Positions 52,767-63,439 are shown, counted from the stretch's first letter. The stretch: DNA of 64,000 nucleotides from Pseudomonas pharyngis (GCF_021602345.1 NZ_BQID01000009.1:124001-188000), one strand, 5' to 3'. Numbers and translations are program-made. Notes: generated by a model not told the origin, from the letters alone.

Positions 52767-53070
52767 TGAAGCCCCAGCGTGGCTTGGCCGGTTGTGTCAG
52801 GAAGCCCCCCATTCCCTTTGAGATGACGTAAAACCGGTATTACCTGTTATTGGTTTGGATCCACTCTAGCATAGCCGTTGATGGCCATTGAGCACCATGG
52901 AAATTTTTCCCACAAAGGCTCTAGAACGGGCGTTCCAGAGCAAAACACCGGGCTAGAGCTGTTGACTCGGTCAGATTGTGGCAAGCGCTGTGGATCTCGC
53001 TACCCGTGTTATCGGCCGCGCACTGCGCCACAACACCCGCAAAACAGGTTTGGTGGTAAGCTCGCGCACC
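52767..53070. other. Divergent intergenic region, sensor kinase / thiD
   Basis: 304 bases. It should contain promoters for both the kinase (minus) and thiD (plus). No TPP riboswitch hallmark (CUGAGA) is present in front of thiD. I see no gene or repeat. Confidence 0.45.
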
Positions 53071-53868
53071 ATGAATATCTACAGCTCACGCCCCGTTGTC
53101 CTCTGTCTCTCCGGCCACGACCCCAGTGGTGGCGCCGGCCTGCAGGCAGATATCGAAGCCCTGCTCGCTCAGGGTTGCCATGCGGCTCCGGCCGTCACCG
53201 CCCTGACCGTGCAAGACACCGTCAACGTCACCGACTTTCGCGTCCTCGACCGTGAGTGGGTACTGGCCCAGGCCAATGCCGTGCTCAACGACTCCGAAGT
53301 CGCGGCGGTGAAACTGGGCATGCTCGGTTCCCTGGAAATGGTCGACACCGTCGTCGAACTGCTTCAGGCGCACCCGCACTTGCCAGTGGTCTGCGACCCG
53401 GTGCTGCGTGCCGGCGGCGGCGGACGCCTGGGCAAGGACGAAGTCGGCTACGCCATGCGCGAACGCCTGCTGCCGCTGTCGATCATCGCCACCCCCAACC
53501 TTCCCGAAGCCCGGATTCTTGCCGAACTGCCGGAAGGCACCGCAGACGAGTGCGCTGAAAAACTTCTGCCGTTCATCAAGAACCTGCTGATCACCGGCGG
53601 TCACGGCGACGAAACTGAAATCCACAACCGCCTGTACAGCCGTGATGGGCTGCGCGAAACCTTCAAGTGCCAGCGCCTGCCCGGCAGCTATCACGGTTCC
53701 GGCTGCACCCTGGCCAGCACCCTCGCCGGCCGCCTGGCACTGGGCGAAAACCTTGCCAGCGCCGTGCGTACTGCGCTGGATTACACCTGGCGCACCCTGC
53801 GCGATGCCGAACAGCTGGGCAAAGGCCAGTTCGTGCCGCGTCGTCTGCCGCTGGATTTCTGTTCCTGA
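53071..53868 (+). CDS. thiD: Hydroxymethylpyrimidine/phosphomethylpyrimidine kinase
   Basis: 265 aa ribokinase-fold enzyme that phosphorylates HMP to HMP-PP for thiamine synthesis. Seen: LSGHDPSGGAGLQADIEA, VCDPVLRAGGGGRLG, ATPNLPEARIL and the C-terminal GSYHGSGCTLASTLAGRLALG anion-hole/catalytic Asp region (Cys variant as in ThiD). ATG 53071 fits the family start. First gene of thiD-thiE, 24 bases before thiE. Confidence 0.93.
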   Translation: MNIYSSRPVVLCLSGHDPSGGAGLQADIEALLAQGCHAAPAVTALTVQDTVNVTDFRVLDREWVLAQANAVLNDSEVAAVKLGMLGSLEMVDTVVELLQAHPHLPVVCDPVLRAGGGGRLGKDEVGYAMRERLLPLSIIATPNLPEARILAELPEGTADECAEKLLPFIKNLLITGGHGDETEIHNRLYSRDGLRETFKCQRLPGSYHGSGCTLASTLAGRLALGENLASAVRTALDYTWRTLRDAEQLGKGQFVPRRLPLDFCS

Positions 53869-53892
53869 TGTTCCGAGCCTGAGGTCTGCGCG

Positions 53893-54516
53893 ATGAAACT
53901 ACGTGGCCTGTATGCCATCACCGACAGCCAGTTGCTGGCCGGCAAGTTTCTGTCCTACGTGGAGGCGGCGCTGGAAGGCGGCGTCACCCTGCTGCAATAC
54001 CGCGACAAGAGCAGCGACGAGGCCCGCCGTCTGCGTGAGGCCCAAGCCCTGCGCGATCTGTGCGAGCGCTACAAGACGCAATTGATCATCAACGATGACG
54101 CCGAACTGGCCGCGCGCCTGAACGTCGGCGTGCACCTGGGCCAGACCGACGGCCCGCTGTCGCCGACCCGCGCCCTGCTCGGCTCCAAGGCGATCATCGG
54201 TTCGACCTGCCACGCACAGCTGGAACTGGCCGAACAGGCCGCCAGGGAAGGCGCGAGTTATGTCGCCTTCGGTCGGTTCTTCAATTCCAACACCAAACCC
54301 GGTGCACCGAGTTGCAGCCTCGATCTGCTCGACGAAGCCAAGCGCACCCTGCACCTGCCGATCTGCGCGATCGGCGGCATCACCCTCGACAACGCTGCGC
54401 CATTGGTGGCCCACGGTGTCGATCTGCTGGCCGTGGTCCATGGCCTGTTCGGCGCCGACAGCAGCGCCGAAGTGACCCGCCGCGCCCGCGCCTTCAATGA
54501 ATTATTAAAAGTCTGA
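53893..54516 (+). CDS. thiE: Thiamine-phosphate synthase
   Basis: 207 aa TIM-barrel enzyme joining HMP-PP and thiazole phosphate. Seen: [54 protein letters not shown] and the phosphate-binding [12 protein letters not shown]. Follows thiD and precedes hemL by 10 bases, a common Pseudomonas order. Confidence 0.94.
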   Translation: MKLRGLYAITDSQLLAGKFLSYVEAALEGGVTLLQYRDKSSDEARRLREAQALRDLCERYKTQLIINDDAELAARLNVGVHLGQTDGPLSPTRALLGSKAIIGSTCHAQLELAEQAAREGASYVAFGRFFNSNTKPGAPSCSLDLLDEAKRTLHLPICAIGGITLDNAAPLVAHGVDLLAVVHGLFGADSSAEVTRRARAFNELLKV

Positions 54517-54526
54517 GAGCCCGATC

Positions 54527-55810
54527 ATGTCTCGTTCCGAAACCCTGTTTGCCAACGCCCAGAAACACATTCCCGGTGGCGTGAACTCGCCGGTGCGCGC
54601 GTTCAAGAGCGTTGGCGGCACGCCGCTGTTCTTCAAGCACGCCGAAGGCGCCTACGTCACTGACGAAGACGACAAGCGTTATGTGGATTACGTCGGCTCC
54701 TGGGGCCCGATGATCCTCGGCCACAGCCACCCGGACGTGCTGGACGCAGTGCGTAACCAGTTGCAGCACGGCCTGTCCTACGGCGCGCCGACCGCGATGG
54801 AAACCGAGATGGCCGACCTGGTCTGCTCGCTGGTGCCGTCGATGGAGATGGTGCGCATGGTCAGCTCCGGCACCGAAGCGACCATGAGCGCGATCCGTCT
54901 GGCCCGTGGCTTCACCGGCCGCGACAGCATCATCAAGTTCGAAGGCTGCTACCACGGTCACTCCGACAGCCTGCTGGTCAAGGCCGGCTCTGGCGCACTG
55001 ACCCAAGGCGTACCAAGCTCGGCCGGAGTGCCGGCGGCGTTCGCCAAACACACCCTGACCCTGCCGTTCAACGACATCGACGCGGTTGAAAAAATGCTCG
55101 CCGAAGTCGGTAAGGACGTGGCGTGCATCATCGTCGAGCCAGTGGCCGGCAACATGAACTGCGTACCGCCGGCGCCGGGTTTCCTCGAAGGCCTGCGCAG
55201 CCTGTGCGATAAGCACGGCGTGGTGCTGATTTTCGACGAAGTGATGACCGGTTTCCGCGTCGCCCTCGGCGGTGCCCAGGCCTACTACGGCGTAACCCCG
55301 GACCTGACCACCTTCGGCAAAATCATCGGTGGCGGCATGCCGGTCGGCTGTTTCGGCGGCAAACGCTCGATCATGGAACGCATCGCACCGCTGGGCCCGG
55401 TCTATCAGGCGGGCACCCTGTCGGGTAACCCGCTGGCGATGGCCGCCGGCCTGACCACCCTGCGCCTGATCAGCCGTCCGGGCTTCCACGCCGAACTGAC
55501 CGACTACACCACGCGCCTGCTCGACGGCCTGCAACAGCGCGCCGATGCCGCCGGCATTCCGTTCGTGACCACCCAGGCGGGCGGCATGTTCGGTCTGTAC
55601 TTCAGCGGTGCCGACGACATTGTTACGTTTGAAGACGTGATGGCCAGCGATGCAGCGCTGTTCGGCCGCTTCTTCCACCTGATGCTGGAAGGTGGCGTGT
55701 ACCTGGCACCGAGCGCCTTCGAAGCCGGTTTCACCTCGATCGCCCATGGCGAAGCCGAGCTGAAACTGACCCTTGACGCCGCCGAACGCGCCTTCGCCAA
55801 GTTGAAGTAA
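54527..55810 (+). CDS. hemL: Glutamate-1-semialdehyde 2,1-aminomutase
   Basis: 427 aa PLP enzyme making 5-aminolevulinate for tetrapyrrole synthesis. PLP-binding Lys265 ([14 protein letters not shown]) and Asp in [11 protein letters not shown] are intact, and the length is standard. Lies in thiD-thiE-hemL and is followed by a hairpin. Confidence 0.96.
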   Translation: MSRSETLFANAQKHIPGGVNSPVRAFKSVGGTPLFFKHAEGAYVTDEDDKRYVDYVGSWGPMILGHSHPDVLDAVRNQLQHGLSYGAPTAMETEMADLVCSLVPSMEMVRMVSSGTEATMSAIRLARGFTGRDSIIKFEGCYHGHSDSLLVKAGSGALTQGVPSSAGVPAAFAKHTLTLPFNDIDAVEKMLAEVGKDVACIIVEPVAGNMNCVPPAPGFLEGLRSLCDKHGVVLIFDEVMTGFRVALGGAQAYYGVTPDLTTFGKIIGGGMPVGCFGGKRSIMERIAPLGPVYQAGTLSGNPLAMAAGLTTLRLISRPGFHAELTDYTTRLLDGLQQRADAAGIPFVTTQAGGMFGLYFSGADDIVTFEDVMASDAALFGRFFHLMLEGGVYLAPSAFEAGFTSIAHGEAELKLTLDAAERAFAKLK

Positions 55811-55820
55811 AACGCCCCGC

Positions 55821-55850
55821 CGCTGACGTTGGCCATTGCCAGCGTCAGCG
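55821..55850 (+). terminator. Hairpin after hemL
   Basis: CGCTGACGTTGG pairs with CCAGCGTCAGCG (one G-U) around a 6-base loop, 10 bases after the stop, followed by TTCTCCT. Probable terminator. Confidence 0.75.
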
Positions 55851-56036
55851 TTCTCCTACATCTGCACGCCTTTTCCGACACGCCTGCCAAAAATCTCCCA
55901 TAAAGTGGGCGATATATTTCCCGCGCAGCAGAAAATCGAGTAAAGACTTTGTAAGGATGGCCCTGCTTATTTCATAATGCGCGCTTATTGGATCCCTCGA
56001 CGGGTCCGCGCGCCCTTCAGAGGTAAGTCGATTCCC

Positions 56037-56591
56037 ATGAACCGCACCGGCCGCACCCTTGCCTTGGGCTGCCTGTTGCTCCTTCAGCCGCTGCTCGCAC
56101 ATGCACAAGCAGGCGGCAACTCGTTGTTGATCCCGGCGATGGGTCGCTGCACCCTCAATACTCAGCCGCAAGATGTCACGCAGGCCCTCGCCGCCTGCCA
56201 AAAGGCAGCGGATGAAGGGGATGCGCAAGCGCAATACGAGTTGGGTGAGTTCTACTACGACGGCAAGAATGCGCCGCGCGACCTCAATCAAGCCCTGAGC
56301 TATTTCGAAAAGGCCTCGCTGCAGGGCCATGCCCAGGCGCAGTTCAAGCTCGGCACCATGTTCTTCCACGGCGAAGGCGTGCAGGCCAACAACATTCAGG
56401 CGTACATTGTGCTGAAGATGGCGGCGGTCAACGGCGCAGAAGATGCACTGGACACCGCCGACGAAGTCTCCGAAAAAATGTCCCGCGAAGATCTCGAAAC
56501 CGCGACCCAGGTGCTCGGGCAAATTTTCCGTAAATACCTGATGGAACTGCAAAGCGCCGACGGGCGTACGCCGTTCTCGCCCCTTCCCTGA
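56037..56591 (+). CDS. Secreted Sel1-repeat (TPR-like) protein
   Basis: 184 aa with a signal peptide (LALGCLLLLQPLLAHAQA). Two Sel1-like repeats are clear: GDAQAQYELGEFYYDGKNAPRD and GHAQAQFKLGTMFFHGEGVQAN. Sel1 repeats mediate protein contacts, often in the periplasm. Paired Cys (RCTLNT ... LAACQKAA) may form a disulfide. Partner unknown. Confidence 0.87.
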   Translation: MNRTGRTLALGCLLLLQPLLAHAQAGGNSLLIPAMGRCTLNTQPQDVTQALAACQKAADEGDAQAQYELGEFYYDGKNAPRDLNQALSYFEKASLQGHAQAQFKLGTMFFHGEGVQANNIQAYIVLKMAAVNGAEDALDTADEVSEKMSREDLETATQVLGQIFRKYLMELQSADGRTPFSPLP

Positions 56592-56616
56592 TTTCTCTAT
56601 AGATTTTTCTGGCCTC

Positions 56617-56690
56617 TTCGCGAGCAAGCCCGCTCCCACATTGGATTGCATTCCCCTGTGGGAGCGGGCTTGCTCGCGAATGAGGCGACT
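56617..56690. repeat. REP doublet
   Basis: TTCGCGAGCAAGCCCGCTCC (56618) and GTGGGAGCGGGCTTGCTCGC (56658) as a near-perfect inverted pair with a short spacer, between convergent genes. Confidence 0.88.
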
Positions 56691-56702
56691 CGGTCTTACG
56701 GT

Positions 56703-57032
56703 TTACTTCTCAGGCATCGGCATCGGAAACGGCATCACGTTACCAACGCCGCCACGGGCTTCGCTGATCTTCGGCGTTCCCAGTCGCTCGACCTCGTCAA
56801 TACGCACGATCGAGTGCATCGGCACAAAGCTGCGCACCACACCTTCGAACTGCGCCTTGAGCTTTTCTTCGCTCGGGTCGACGACCACTTGCGTGCGCTC
56901 GCCAAAGACGAACTCTTCCACTTCCAGGAAGCCCCACAGATCACTTTGATAGATCTGCTTGGCGTACATTTCGAACACCTGGCCCTGGTTGAGGAAAATC
57001 ACCTTGTAGATTGGAGCTTCGCGTTTGGTCAT
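56703..57032 (-). CDS. DUF1820 family protein
   Basis: 109 aa. APIYKVIFLNQGQVFEMYAKQIYQSDLWGFLEVEEFVFGE and FVPMHSIVRIDEVERLG match DUF1820, a family of unknown function conserved in gammaproteobacteria. ATG 57032 is used; the frame is open upstream but that part overlaps the miaB promoter side. Divergent from miaB. Confidence 0.88.
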   Translation of the reverse strand: MTKREAPIYKVIFLNQGQVFEMYAKQIYQSDLWGFLEVEEFVFGERTQVVVDPSEEKLKAQFEGVVRSFVPMHSIVRIDEVERLGTPKISEARGGVGNVMPFPMPMPEK

Positions 57033-57165
57033 GGCGGGCAGACAGCATCGGGGTAAAAAATGAGGGCGCGAACTATAGCATAGCCACCGGACGCGCAGCG
57101 GTAGGAACCTGGGGACATGTTCCCTATAATGCGCGGTTCTTTGAACCACGTGACGACCCTATTCC

Positions 57166-58494
57166 ATGGCCAAGAAGCTTTACATCGAAACCCACGGTTG
57201 CCAGATGAACGAGTACGACAGCTCGCGCATGGTCGATCTGCTGGGCGAACACCAGGCCCTGGAAGTCACGGCGCGCGCCGAAGATGCCGACGTGATTCTG
57301 CTCAACACCTGCTCGATCCGCGAACGCGCCCAGGACCGGGTGTACTCCCAGCTCGGCCGCTGGCGCGAACTGAAACTGGCGAACCCGGACATGGTGATCG
57401 CCGTCGGCGGTTGCGTGGCCAGCCAGGAGGGCGCGGCGATCCGTGATCGCGCCCCGTACGTCGACGTGGTGTTCGGCCCGCAGACCCTGCACCGCCTGCC
57501 GGAAATGATCGACGCCGCGCGCATCAGCAAGCTGCCGCAAGTCGACGTCTCGTTCCCGGAAATCGAAAAATTCGACCACCTGCCCGAGCCGCGCATCGAC
57601 GGCCCCAGCGCCTACGTGTCGGTGATGGAAGGCTGCAGCAAGTACTGCACGTTCTGCGTGGTGCCTTACACCCGCGGCGAAGAAGTCAGCCGCCCGTTCG
57701 ACGACGTGATCGCCGAGATCATCCACCTGGCCGAAAACGGCGTGCGTGAAGTGACCCTGCTGGGGCAGAACGTCAACGGCTATCGCGGGCTGACCCACGA
57801 CGGTCGCCTGGCGGATCTGGCGGAATTGATCCGTGTGGTCGCGGCGGTCGACGGCATCGACCGCATACGCTACACCACTTCGCACCCGCTGGAGTTCTCC
57901 GACAGCCTGATCCAGGCCCACGCCGAAGTGCCGGAACTGGTCAAGCACCTGCACTTGCCGGTGCAGTCGGGTTCGGACCGGATCCTGGCCGCGATGAAGC
58001 GCAACCACACGGCGCTGGAGTACAAATCCAAGCTGCGCAAATTGCGCGCCGCCGTACCGGGGATCTGCATCAGCTCGGACTTCATCGTCGGCTTCCCGGG
58101 GGAAACCGAGAAAGACTTCGAACAGACCATGAAGCTGATTGCCGACGTCGGTTTCGACTTTTCCTACTCGTTCGTCTACAGCCAGCGCCCGGGCACCCCG
58201 GCCGCCGATCTGGCCGACGACACCCCGGAAGAACTGAAGAAAGAACGCCTGAACGCCTTGCAGCAGCGTTTGAATCAGCAAGGGTTCGAGATCAGCCGAC
58301 AAATGGTCGGTTCGATCCAGCGGATCCTGGTGACCGATTATTCGAAGAAAGACCCGGGCGAACTGCAAGGGCGCACCGAGAATAACCGTATCGTCAACTT
58401 CCGCTGCGATAATCCGACCCTGATCGGCCAATTCGCCGACGTGCACATCGACGCGGCGCAACCGCACTCGCTGCGCGGCTCGCTGATCCAGTAA
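57166..58494 (+). CDS. miaB: tRNA-2-methylthio-N6-isopentenyladenosine synthase (radical SAM)
   Basis: 442 aa. Adds the 2-methylthio group to i6A37 of tRNAs. N-terminal UPF0004 domain with Cys12, Cys49 and Cys83 for the auxiliary [4Fe-4S] cluster, radical SAM CxxxCxxC at Cys157-161-164, and a C-terminal TRAM domain (about 378-440). First gene of the miaB-phoH-ybeY-ybeX-lnt run, with REP units after it. Confidence 0.96.
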   Translation: MAKKLYIETHGCQMNEYDSSRMVDLLGEHQALEVTARAEDADVILLNTCSIRERAQDRVYSQLGRWRELKLANPDMVIAVGGCVASQEGAAIRDRAPYVDVVFGPQTLHRLPEMIDAARISKLPQVDVSFPEIEKFDHLPEPRIDGPSAYVSVMEGCSKYCTFCVVPYTRGEEVSRPFDDVIAEIIHLAENGVREVTLLGQNVNGYRGLTHDGRLADLAELIRVVAAVDGIDRIRYTTSHPLEFSDSLIQAHAEVPELVKHLHLPVQSGSDRILAAMKRNHTALEYKSKLRKLRAAVPGICISSDFIVGFPGETEKDFEQTMKLIADVGFDFSYSFVYSQRPGTPAADLADDTPEELKKERLNALQQRLNQQGFEISRQMVGSIQRILVTDYSKKDPGELQGRTENNRIVNFRCDNPTLIGQFADVHIDAAQPHSLRGSLIQ

Positions 58495-58508
58495 CACCCT
58501 TTGTTCAA

Positions 58509-58604
58509 CTGTGGGAGCGAGCCTGCTCGCGATGAACGATGACGCGGTTTACCAAGTCAACCGTGGCGTGGCCATCGCGAGCAGGCTCGCTCCCACAATG
58601 GACC
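58509..58604. repeat. REP doublet
   Basis: CTGTGGGAGCGAGCCTGCTC (58509) and ATCGCGAGCAGGCTCGCTCC (58576) in inverted order with about 45 bases between, in the miaB-phoH gap. Confidence 0.88.
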
Positions 58605-58711
58605 GGCCTGGATCTTGAGAACAGGCTCATCCATTTAAGAGCTTTCGCACCCACGCCGCTGGCGTTATCCTTCAATTCATCCTAATTGCCCCAGGGCGGC
58701 TAAATACGACC

Positions 58712-59716
58712 TTGAACGCACCCATCGAACCACATCGTTTCATTCTCGAGCCCTTTGAGGCTCGCCGCTTCGCCAATCTGTGCGGGCAGTTCGACGAGCA
58801 CCTGCGGCTGATCGAACAGCGCCTGGCCATCGAGATCCGCAACCGCGGTAATCAGTTCGAGCTGATCGGCGAGCCCAAGCACACCACTTCCGCGGAAAAC
58901 CTGATTCGCCGCCTGTACCGGGAAACCAAGGGTTCAGAGCTGTCGCCGGATACGGTTCACCTGTTCCTCCAGGAATCGGCCGTCGAGCAACTGGACAACC
59001 CCGCCCCCGCCGAAGCCTCCGTCGCCCTGCGCACCAAGAAAGGCATGATTCGCCCACGCGGCTTGAATCAGCTGCGCTACGTGAAGGAAATCCTCGGCAA
59101 CGACATCAACTTCGGCATCGGCCCGGCCGGTACCGGCAAGACCTATCTGGCTGTCGCCTGCGCGGTGGATGCGCTGGAGCGTGAACAGATCCGTCGCATC
59201 CTGCTGGTGCGTCCGGCGGTCGAAGCGGGTGAAAAACTCGGTTTCCTGCCCGGCGACCTGTCGCAAAAGATCGACCCGTACCTGCGCCCGCTCTACGACG
59301 CGCTGTACGAGATGCTCGGCTTCGAATACGTGGCCAAGCTGATCGAGCGTCAGGTGATCGAAGTCGCGCCACTGGCCTACATGCGCGGTCGCACGCTGAA
59401 CAACAGCTTCATCATTCTCGATGAGAGCCAGAACACCACCGTCGAGCAGATGAAGATGTTCCTGACCCGGATCGGTTTCGGCTCCACTGCCGTGATTACC
59501 GGCGACATCACCCAGGTCGACCTGCCACGCGGCACCAAATCCGGACTTCATCACGTCATCGAAGTTCTGAAAGATGTGCCGGGTATCAGCTTCACGCACT
59601 TCCAGCCCAAAGACGTGGTGCGCCACCCGTTGGTGCAACGCATCGTCGAAGCCTACGAGCGCTTCGAGACGCGCTTGGCCGACGAAGCGCCAAAGGACAC
59701 TCGCCACGATGCTTGA
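58712..59716 (+). CDS. phoH: PhoH-like ATPase
   Basis: 334 aa PhoH/YbeZ-type protein. Walker A GPAGTGKT (137-144) and Walker [10 protein letters not shown] (Asp237). The N-terminal KH-like region is about 40-90. It starts with TTG at 58712; no ATG with a better ribosome site is in frame before the conserved N-terminus. Overlaps ybeY by 8 bases, the usual order. Linked to rRNA maturation with YbeY. Confidence 0.92.
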   Translation: MNAPIEPHRFILEPFEARRFANLCGQFDEHLRLIEQRLAIEIRNRGNQFELIGEPKHTTSAENLIRRLYRETKGSELSPDTVHLFLQESAVEQLDNPAPAEASVALRTKKGMIRPRGLNQLRYVKEILGNDINFGIGPAGTGKTYLAVACAVDALEREQIRRILLVRPAVEAGEKLGFLPGDLSQKIDPYLRPLYDALYEMLGFEYVAKLIERQVIEVAPLAYMRGRTLNNSFIILDESQNTTVEQMKMFLTRIGFGSTAVITGDITQVDLPRGTKSGLHHVIEVLKDVPGISFTHFQPKDVVRHPLVQRIVEAYERFETRLADEAPKDTRHDA

Positions 59717-60203
59717 GCTTGACCTGCAAATCGCGACCGAAGCGTCTGCGCCGACTGAAGCCGAGTTCCGCCAATGGTGCGAACTGGCCTTGCGTCAGCG
59801 CACCGCCGACTCGGAAATGACCATTCGTCTGGTCGACGAGGAAGAAGGCCGCGAACTGAACCACACCTGGCGGCACAAGGATTACGCGACCAACGTGCTG
59901 TCCTTTCCCGCCGAAGTGCCCGACGAGTTTCTCGACATCCCGCTGCTGGGCGATCTGGTGATCTGCGTGGCCGTGGTCGAGCGCGAAGCCGCCGAACAGG
60001 GCAAGGAACTAAAGGCCCACTGGGCACATCTGGTCATTCACGGCTGCTTGCATCTGCTGGGTTACGACCATATAGATGACGAGGAAGCCGAGGAAATGGA
60101 AGCACTGGAACGCGAGTTGCTTGCCGAATTGGGTTATCCCGATCCGTACGCGGACGACGAAACCGAAACATCCCCTACTGTTACAACAAAGGATTCAGAG
60201 TAA
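59709..60203 (+). CDS. ybeY: Endoribonuclease YbeY
   Basis: 164 aa. Zinc-binding [11 protein letters not shown] with His111, His115 and His121, and the upstream NVLSFP motif. Acts in 16S rRNA 3' maturation and ribosome quality control. Acidic C-terminal tail. ATG 59709 lies inside the 3' end of phoH. Confidence 0.95.
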   Translation: MLELDLQIATEASAPTEAEFRQWCELALRQRTADSEMTIRLVDEEEGRELNHTWRHKDYATNVLSFPAEVPDEFLDIPLLGDLVICVAVVEREAAEQGKELKAHWAHLVIHGCLHLLGYDHIDDEEAEEMEALERELLAELGYPDPYADDETETSPTVTTKDSE

Positions 60204-60208
60204 TCGCT

Positions 60209-61048
60209 ATGAGCGAAGATCGATCGAGCAACGGGCAAAAGTCATGGCTGGGTAAACTGACCCAGGCTTTTGCCCACGAGCCGAAGAACCGCCAGGAGCT
60301 GCTGGAGCTGCTGCGCGATGCACATCAGAACAAACTGCTGGACAGCGAAGCGCTGGCCATCGTCGAAGGCGCCATCCAGGTGGCTGACCTGCAGGTTCGC
60401 GACATCATGGTGCCGCGCTCGCAGATGATCAGCATCAAGGCGACCCAGACACCCCGCGAATTCCTCCCCGCCGTGGTCGACTCGGCCCACTCGCGCTACC
60501 CGGTCATCGGCGAAAGCCATGACGACGTGATGGGCGTGCTGCTGGCCAAGGATCTGCTGCCACTGATCCTCAAGGAGAACGGCGACAGCTTCAACATCAA
60601 GGACCTGCTGCGCCCGGCCACCTTCGTGCCGGAGTCCAAGCGCCTGAACGTGTTGCTGCGCGAATTCCGCGCCAACCACAACCACATGGCCATCGTGATC
60701 GACGAATACGGCGGTGTGGCCGGTCTGGTGACCATCGAAGACGTGCTCGAGCAGATCGTCGGCGACATCGAAGACGAACACGACGTCGAAGAAGACAGCT
60801 ACATCAAGCCGCTGCCCAGCGGTGATTTCCTGATCAAGGCCCTGACGCCGATCGAAAACTTCAACGAGTTCTTCGACAGCGAATTCTCCGACGACGAGTT
60901 CGACACCGTCGGCGGGCTGGTGATGAGCGCGTTCGGGCACTTGCCAAAACGCAACGAAATCACTGAAATCGGCGCCTATCGCTTCCGCATCCTGAACGCC
61001 GACAGCCGTCGGATTCACTTGCTGCGACTCACGCCAATCGCCCGGTAA
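60209..61048 (+). CDS. ybeX: CBS-domain/CorC_HlyC protein YbeX
   Basis: 279 aa cytosolic protein. Two CBS domains (about 70-190; DIMVPRSQM start, VIDEYGGVAGLVTIEDVLEQIVGDI) and a C-terminal CorC_HlyC domain (about 200-278, DTVGGLVMSAFGHLPKRNE). Once described as Mg/Co efflux protein CorC; more recently linked to ribosome homeostasis. 5 bases after ybeY. Confidence 0.94.
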   Translation: MSEDRSSNGQKSWLGKLTQAFAHEPKNRQELLELLRDAHQNKLLDSEALAIVEGAIQVADLQVRDIMVPRSQMISIKATQTPREFLPAVVDSAHSRYPVIGESHDDVMGVLLAKDLLPLILKENGDSFNIKDLLRPATFVPESKRLNVLLREFRANHNHMAIVIDEYGGVAGLVTIEDVLEQIVGDIEDEHDVEEDSYIKPLPSGDFLIKALTPIENFNEFFDSEFSDDEFDTVGGLVMSAFGHLPKRNEITEIGAYRFRILNADSRRIHLLRLTPIAR

Positions 61049-61062
61049 ATTTAAGGACTGAA

Positions 61063-62586
61063 ATGCGCTGGACAACCCGCCCCGGCTGGCCCGGTAACCT
61101 GCTGGCCGTGGCGGCCGGTGCAATCACCACCTTCGCTCTGGCACCGTTCGATCTCTGGCCGCTGGCCTTGCTGGCGGTCGGCCTGTTCTACGCCGGCCTG
61201 CGCGAGCTGAGCCCGCGTCAGGCACTGGGTCGTGGCTGGTGCTTCGGTTTCGGCCTGTTCGGCGCCGGCACCAGCTGGATCTATTACAGCATCCACCACT
61301 TCGGCGGAGCCTCGGTGCTGCTGGCCGGTTTCCTGATGCTGATCTTCACGGCGGCCATTGCCTGGTTCTTCGCCCTGCCCGCCTGGCTCTGGGCGCGCTG
61401 GTTGCGGCGTAACGAAGCGCCGGTGGCCGACGCCCTTGCATTTGCGGCGCTATGGGTAGGCCAGGAAGCTTTCCGCGGCTGGTTCCTCACCGGTTTTCCG
61501 TGGCTGTATTCCGGTTACAGCCAGCTCGATGGCCCGTTGGCCGGACTCGCGCCGGTGGGCGGCATGTGGCTGGTGTCGTTCGTCCTCGCACTGACCGCTG
61601 CACTGATCTACAACGCACCGCGCCTGCTGCAAACCCGCCGCAAAGCCTTCATCGCTGCCGGCCTGGTATTGCTGATCGGGCCGTGGGCGGCGGGCATTGC
61701 GCTCAAGGGCCATGCCTGGACCAGCCCGGCCGGCGCGCCGCTGACCGTTGCCGCCATCCAGGGGAACGTCGCGCAAAGCATGAAATGGGACCCGGCCGAA
61801 CTCAATGCGCAACTGGCGCTGTACCGCGATCTGAGTTTCCGCTCCAAACCGGTGGATCTTTTGATCTGGCCGGAAACCGCCGTGCCGGTGCTCAAGGAGT
61901 CCGCCGAGGGCTACCTGACCATGATGGGCAACTTCGCCGCCGAGCGTAAATCGGCGCTGATCACCGGCGTGCCTATCCGCGAAATGGTCCGTCACGAAAA
62001 ACGCTTCTTCAACGGCATCACCGTAGTCGGCGAAGGCGATGGCACTTATCTGAAGCAGAAACTGGTGCCGTTCGGCGAATACGTACCGTTGCAGGACATC
62101 CTGCGCGGGCTGATCGCGTTCTTCGACCTGCCGATGTCCGACTTCGCCCGCGGCCCTGCCGATCAGGCGCTGTTGCAAGCGAAGGGCTACCAGATCGCGC
62201 CGTTCATCTGCTACGAAGTGGTGTATCCGGAATTCGCCGCAGGCCTGGCGGCACGCAGCGATCTGCTGCTGACGATCAGCAACGACACCTGGTTCGGTAC
62301 GTCGATCGGCCCGCTGCAACACCTGCAAATGGCGCAGATGCGCGCGCTTGAAGCCGGACGCTGGATGATTCGCGCGACCAACAACGGCGTGACCGGGCTG
62401 ATCAACCCGTTTGGCCAGATCACCGAGCGAATTCCGCAGTTCGAGCAGGGCGTGCTCTACGGCGAAGTGGTGCCGATGCACAACCTGACGCCGTATCTGC
62501 AATGGCGCTCGTGGCCGCTGATCATCCTGTGTGTGGTGCTGTTCGGCTGGGCGCTGATGACCAACCGGATGTCCAAGACGCTCTGA
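61063..62586 (+). CDS. lnt: Apolipoprotein N-acyltransferase
   Basis: 507 aa inner-membrane enzyme adding the third acyl chain to lipoproteins. Multiple N-terminal helices, then a nitrilase-like periplasmic domain with catalytic Glu271 (IWPETAVP), Lys333 (LKQKLVPFGEY) and Cys383 (FICYEVVYPE). Last helix near residue 485. 14 bases after ybeX, same operon. Confidence 0.96.
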   Translation: MRWTTRPGWPGNLLAVAAGAITTFALAPFDLWPLALLAVGLFYAGLRELSPRQALGRGWCFGFGLFGAGTSWIYYSIHHFGGASVLLAGFLMLIFTAAIAWFFALPAWLWARWLRRNEAPVADALAFAALWVGQEAFRGWFLTGFPWLYSGYSQLDGPLAGLAPVGGMWLVSFVLALTAALIYNAPRLLQTRRKAFIAAGLVLLIGPWAAGIALKGHAWTSPAGAPLTVAAIQGNVAQSMKWDPAELNAQLALYRDLSFRSKPVDLLIWPETAVPVLKESAEGYLTMMGNFAAERKSALITGVPIREMVRHEKRFFNGITVVGEGDGTYLKQKLVPFGEYVPLQDILRGLIAFFDLPMSDFARGPADQALLQAKGYQIAPFICYEVVYPEFAAGLAARSDLLLTISNDTWFGTSIGPLQHLQMAQMRALEAGRWMIRATNNGVTGLINPFGQITERIPQFEQGVLYGEVVPMHNLTPYLQWRSWPLIILCVVLFGWALMTNRMSKTL

Positions 62587-62589
62587 GAA

Positions 62590-62640
62590 ATCGCCCGCTC
62601 CCACAGGTGACCACTGTGGGAGCGGGCTTGCTCGCGAAGG
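62590..62640. repeat. Compact REP pair
   Basis: GCCCGCTCCCACAGG and CTGTGGGAGCGGGCTTGCTC in inverted order with only a few bases between, between convergent lnt and YdcF-family genes. Likely forms one hairpin and may terminate lnt transcription. Confidence 0.8.
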
Positions 62641-62659
62641 CACCATCAACGACAACGCA

Positions 62660-63439
62660 TCAATCGGTGCCGCCATTCCCTCGGTAGAACAGCGAATAGC
62701 CGATCTGCCCCACCGCCTCGTTCATCAACTGCCCGCTCTGCCAGATCGACTTGAACTCCGGCAGCCAGCCGCCGAACGGTCGCGCATTGTCCGTGCCGAG
62801 GAAACCAACCGGCGCCGGCACGACCTCGAACCCGGCCTGTTGATAACTCCACACCGCTCGCGGCATATGCCAGGCCTGGGTGACCAGCACGATGCGTTTG
62901 ACGCCTTCCGGCAACAGCATTTTGGCGCTGAATTCGGCGTTCTCCCACGTAGTGCGGCTCTCTCCCTCCTGCCAGCGCACGGTCACGCCGAAGTCATCGC
63001 GCAGCGAATCCGCCATCAGCTTCGCCTCGGTCGGCGGCGTACCGTAATGCAGGCCGCCGCTGGTCAGAATCGGCAGCCCGGACGCCTTGGCCAGTCGCGC
63101 CGCATAACGTTGGCGCTCCAGCCCGACACCGGTCGGTTGATCTTCACCCCAGGCCAGATCGCCGCGCTCGCGGCCGGAGCCCAGCACCACAATCGCATCG
63201 GCGCGCTGCGCCAGGCTTTTCCATGCTTCCCGGGCCAGCGGCGGCTCGCGCTCCAGGGCTTTGGCGCCCCATTGCACGACCACCGGCAGACTCATCAGCA
63301 AGAAGCCACCAAAACCCAGGGCGAAACACAGCCCGGCCAGTCGCGGCCGCGAACGTCGCAACCACCAGGCGACGAGTAGCAGCAACAAGAGAAGGCCTGG
63401 CGGCAATAGAAGTTGTTTAATGAAATAACGAAAAGGCAT
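62660..63439 (-). CDS. YdcF-family (DUF218, ElyC/SanA-like) membrane protein
   Basis: 259 aa. Two N-terminal hydrophobic segments (LLLPPGLLLLLLLVAWWL; LCFALGFGGFLLMSLPVVV) anchor a DUF218 domain: IVVLGSGRERG, LPILTSGG, EGESRTTWENAEFSA and VTQAWHMPRAVW. ElyC-type proteins act in envelope/peptidoglycan precursor metabolism. Specific role here inferred. Confidence 0.88.
   Translation of the reverse strand: MPFRYFIKQLLLPPGLLLLLLLVAWWLRRSRPRLAGLCFALGFGGFLLMSLPVVVQWGAKALEREPPLAREAWKSLAQRADAIVVLGSGRERGDLAWGEDQPTGVGLERQRYAARLAKASGLPILTSGGLHYGTPPTEAKLMADSLRDDFGVTVRWQEGESRTTWENAEFSAKMLLPEGVKRIVLVTQAWHMPRAVWSYQQAGFEVVPAPVGFLGTDNARPFGGWLPEFKSIWQSGQLMNEAVGQIGYSLFYRGNGGTD

Noticed and set aside
52767-53070. 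TPP riboswitch in front of thiD-thiE
   Set aside because: I searched for the conserved CUGAGA and the P2/P3 pattern and did not find them.
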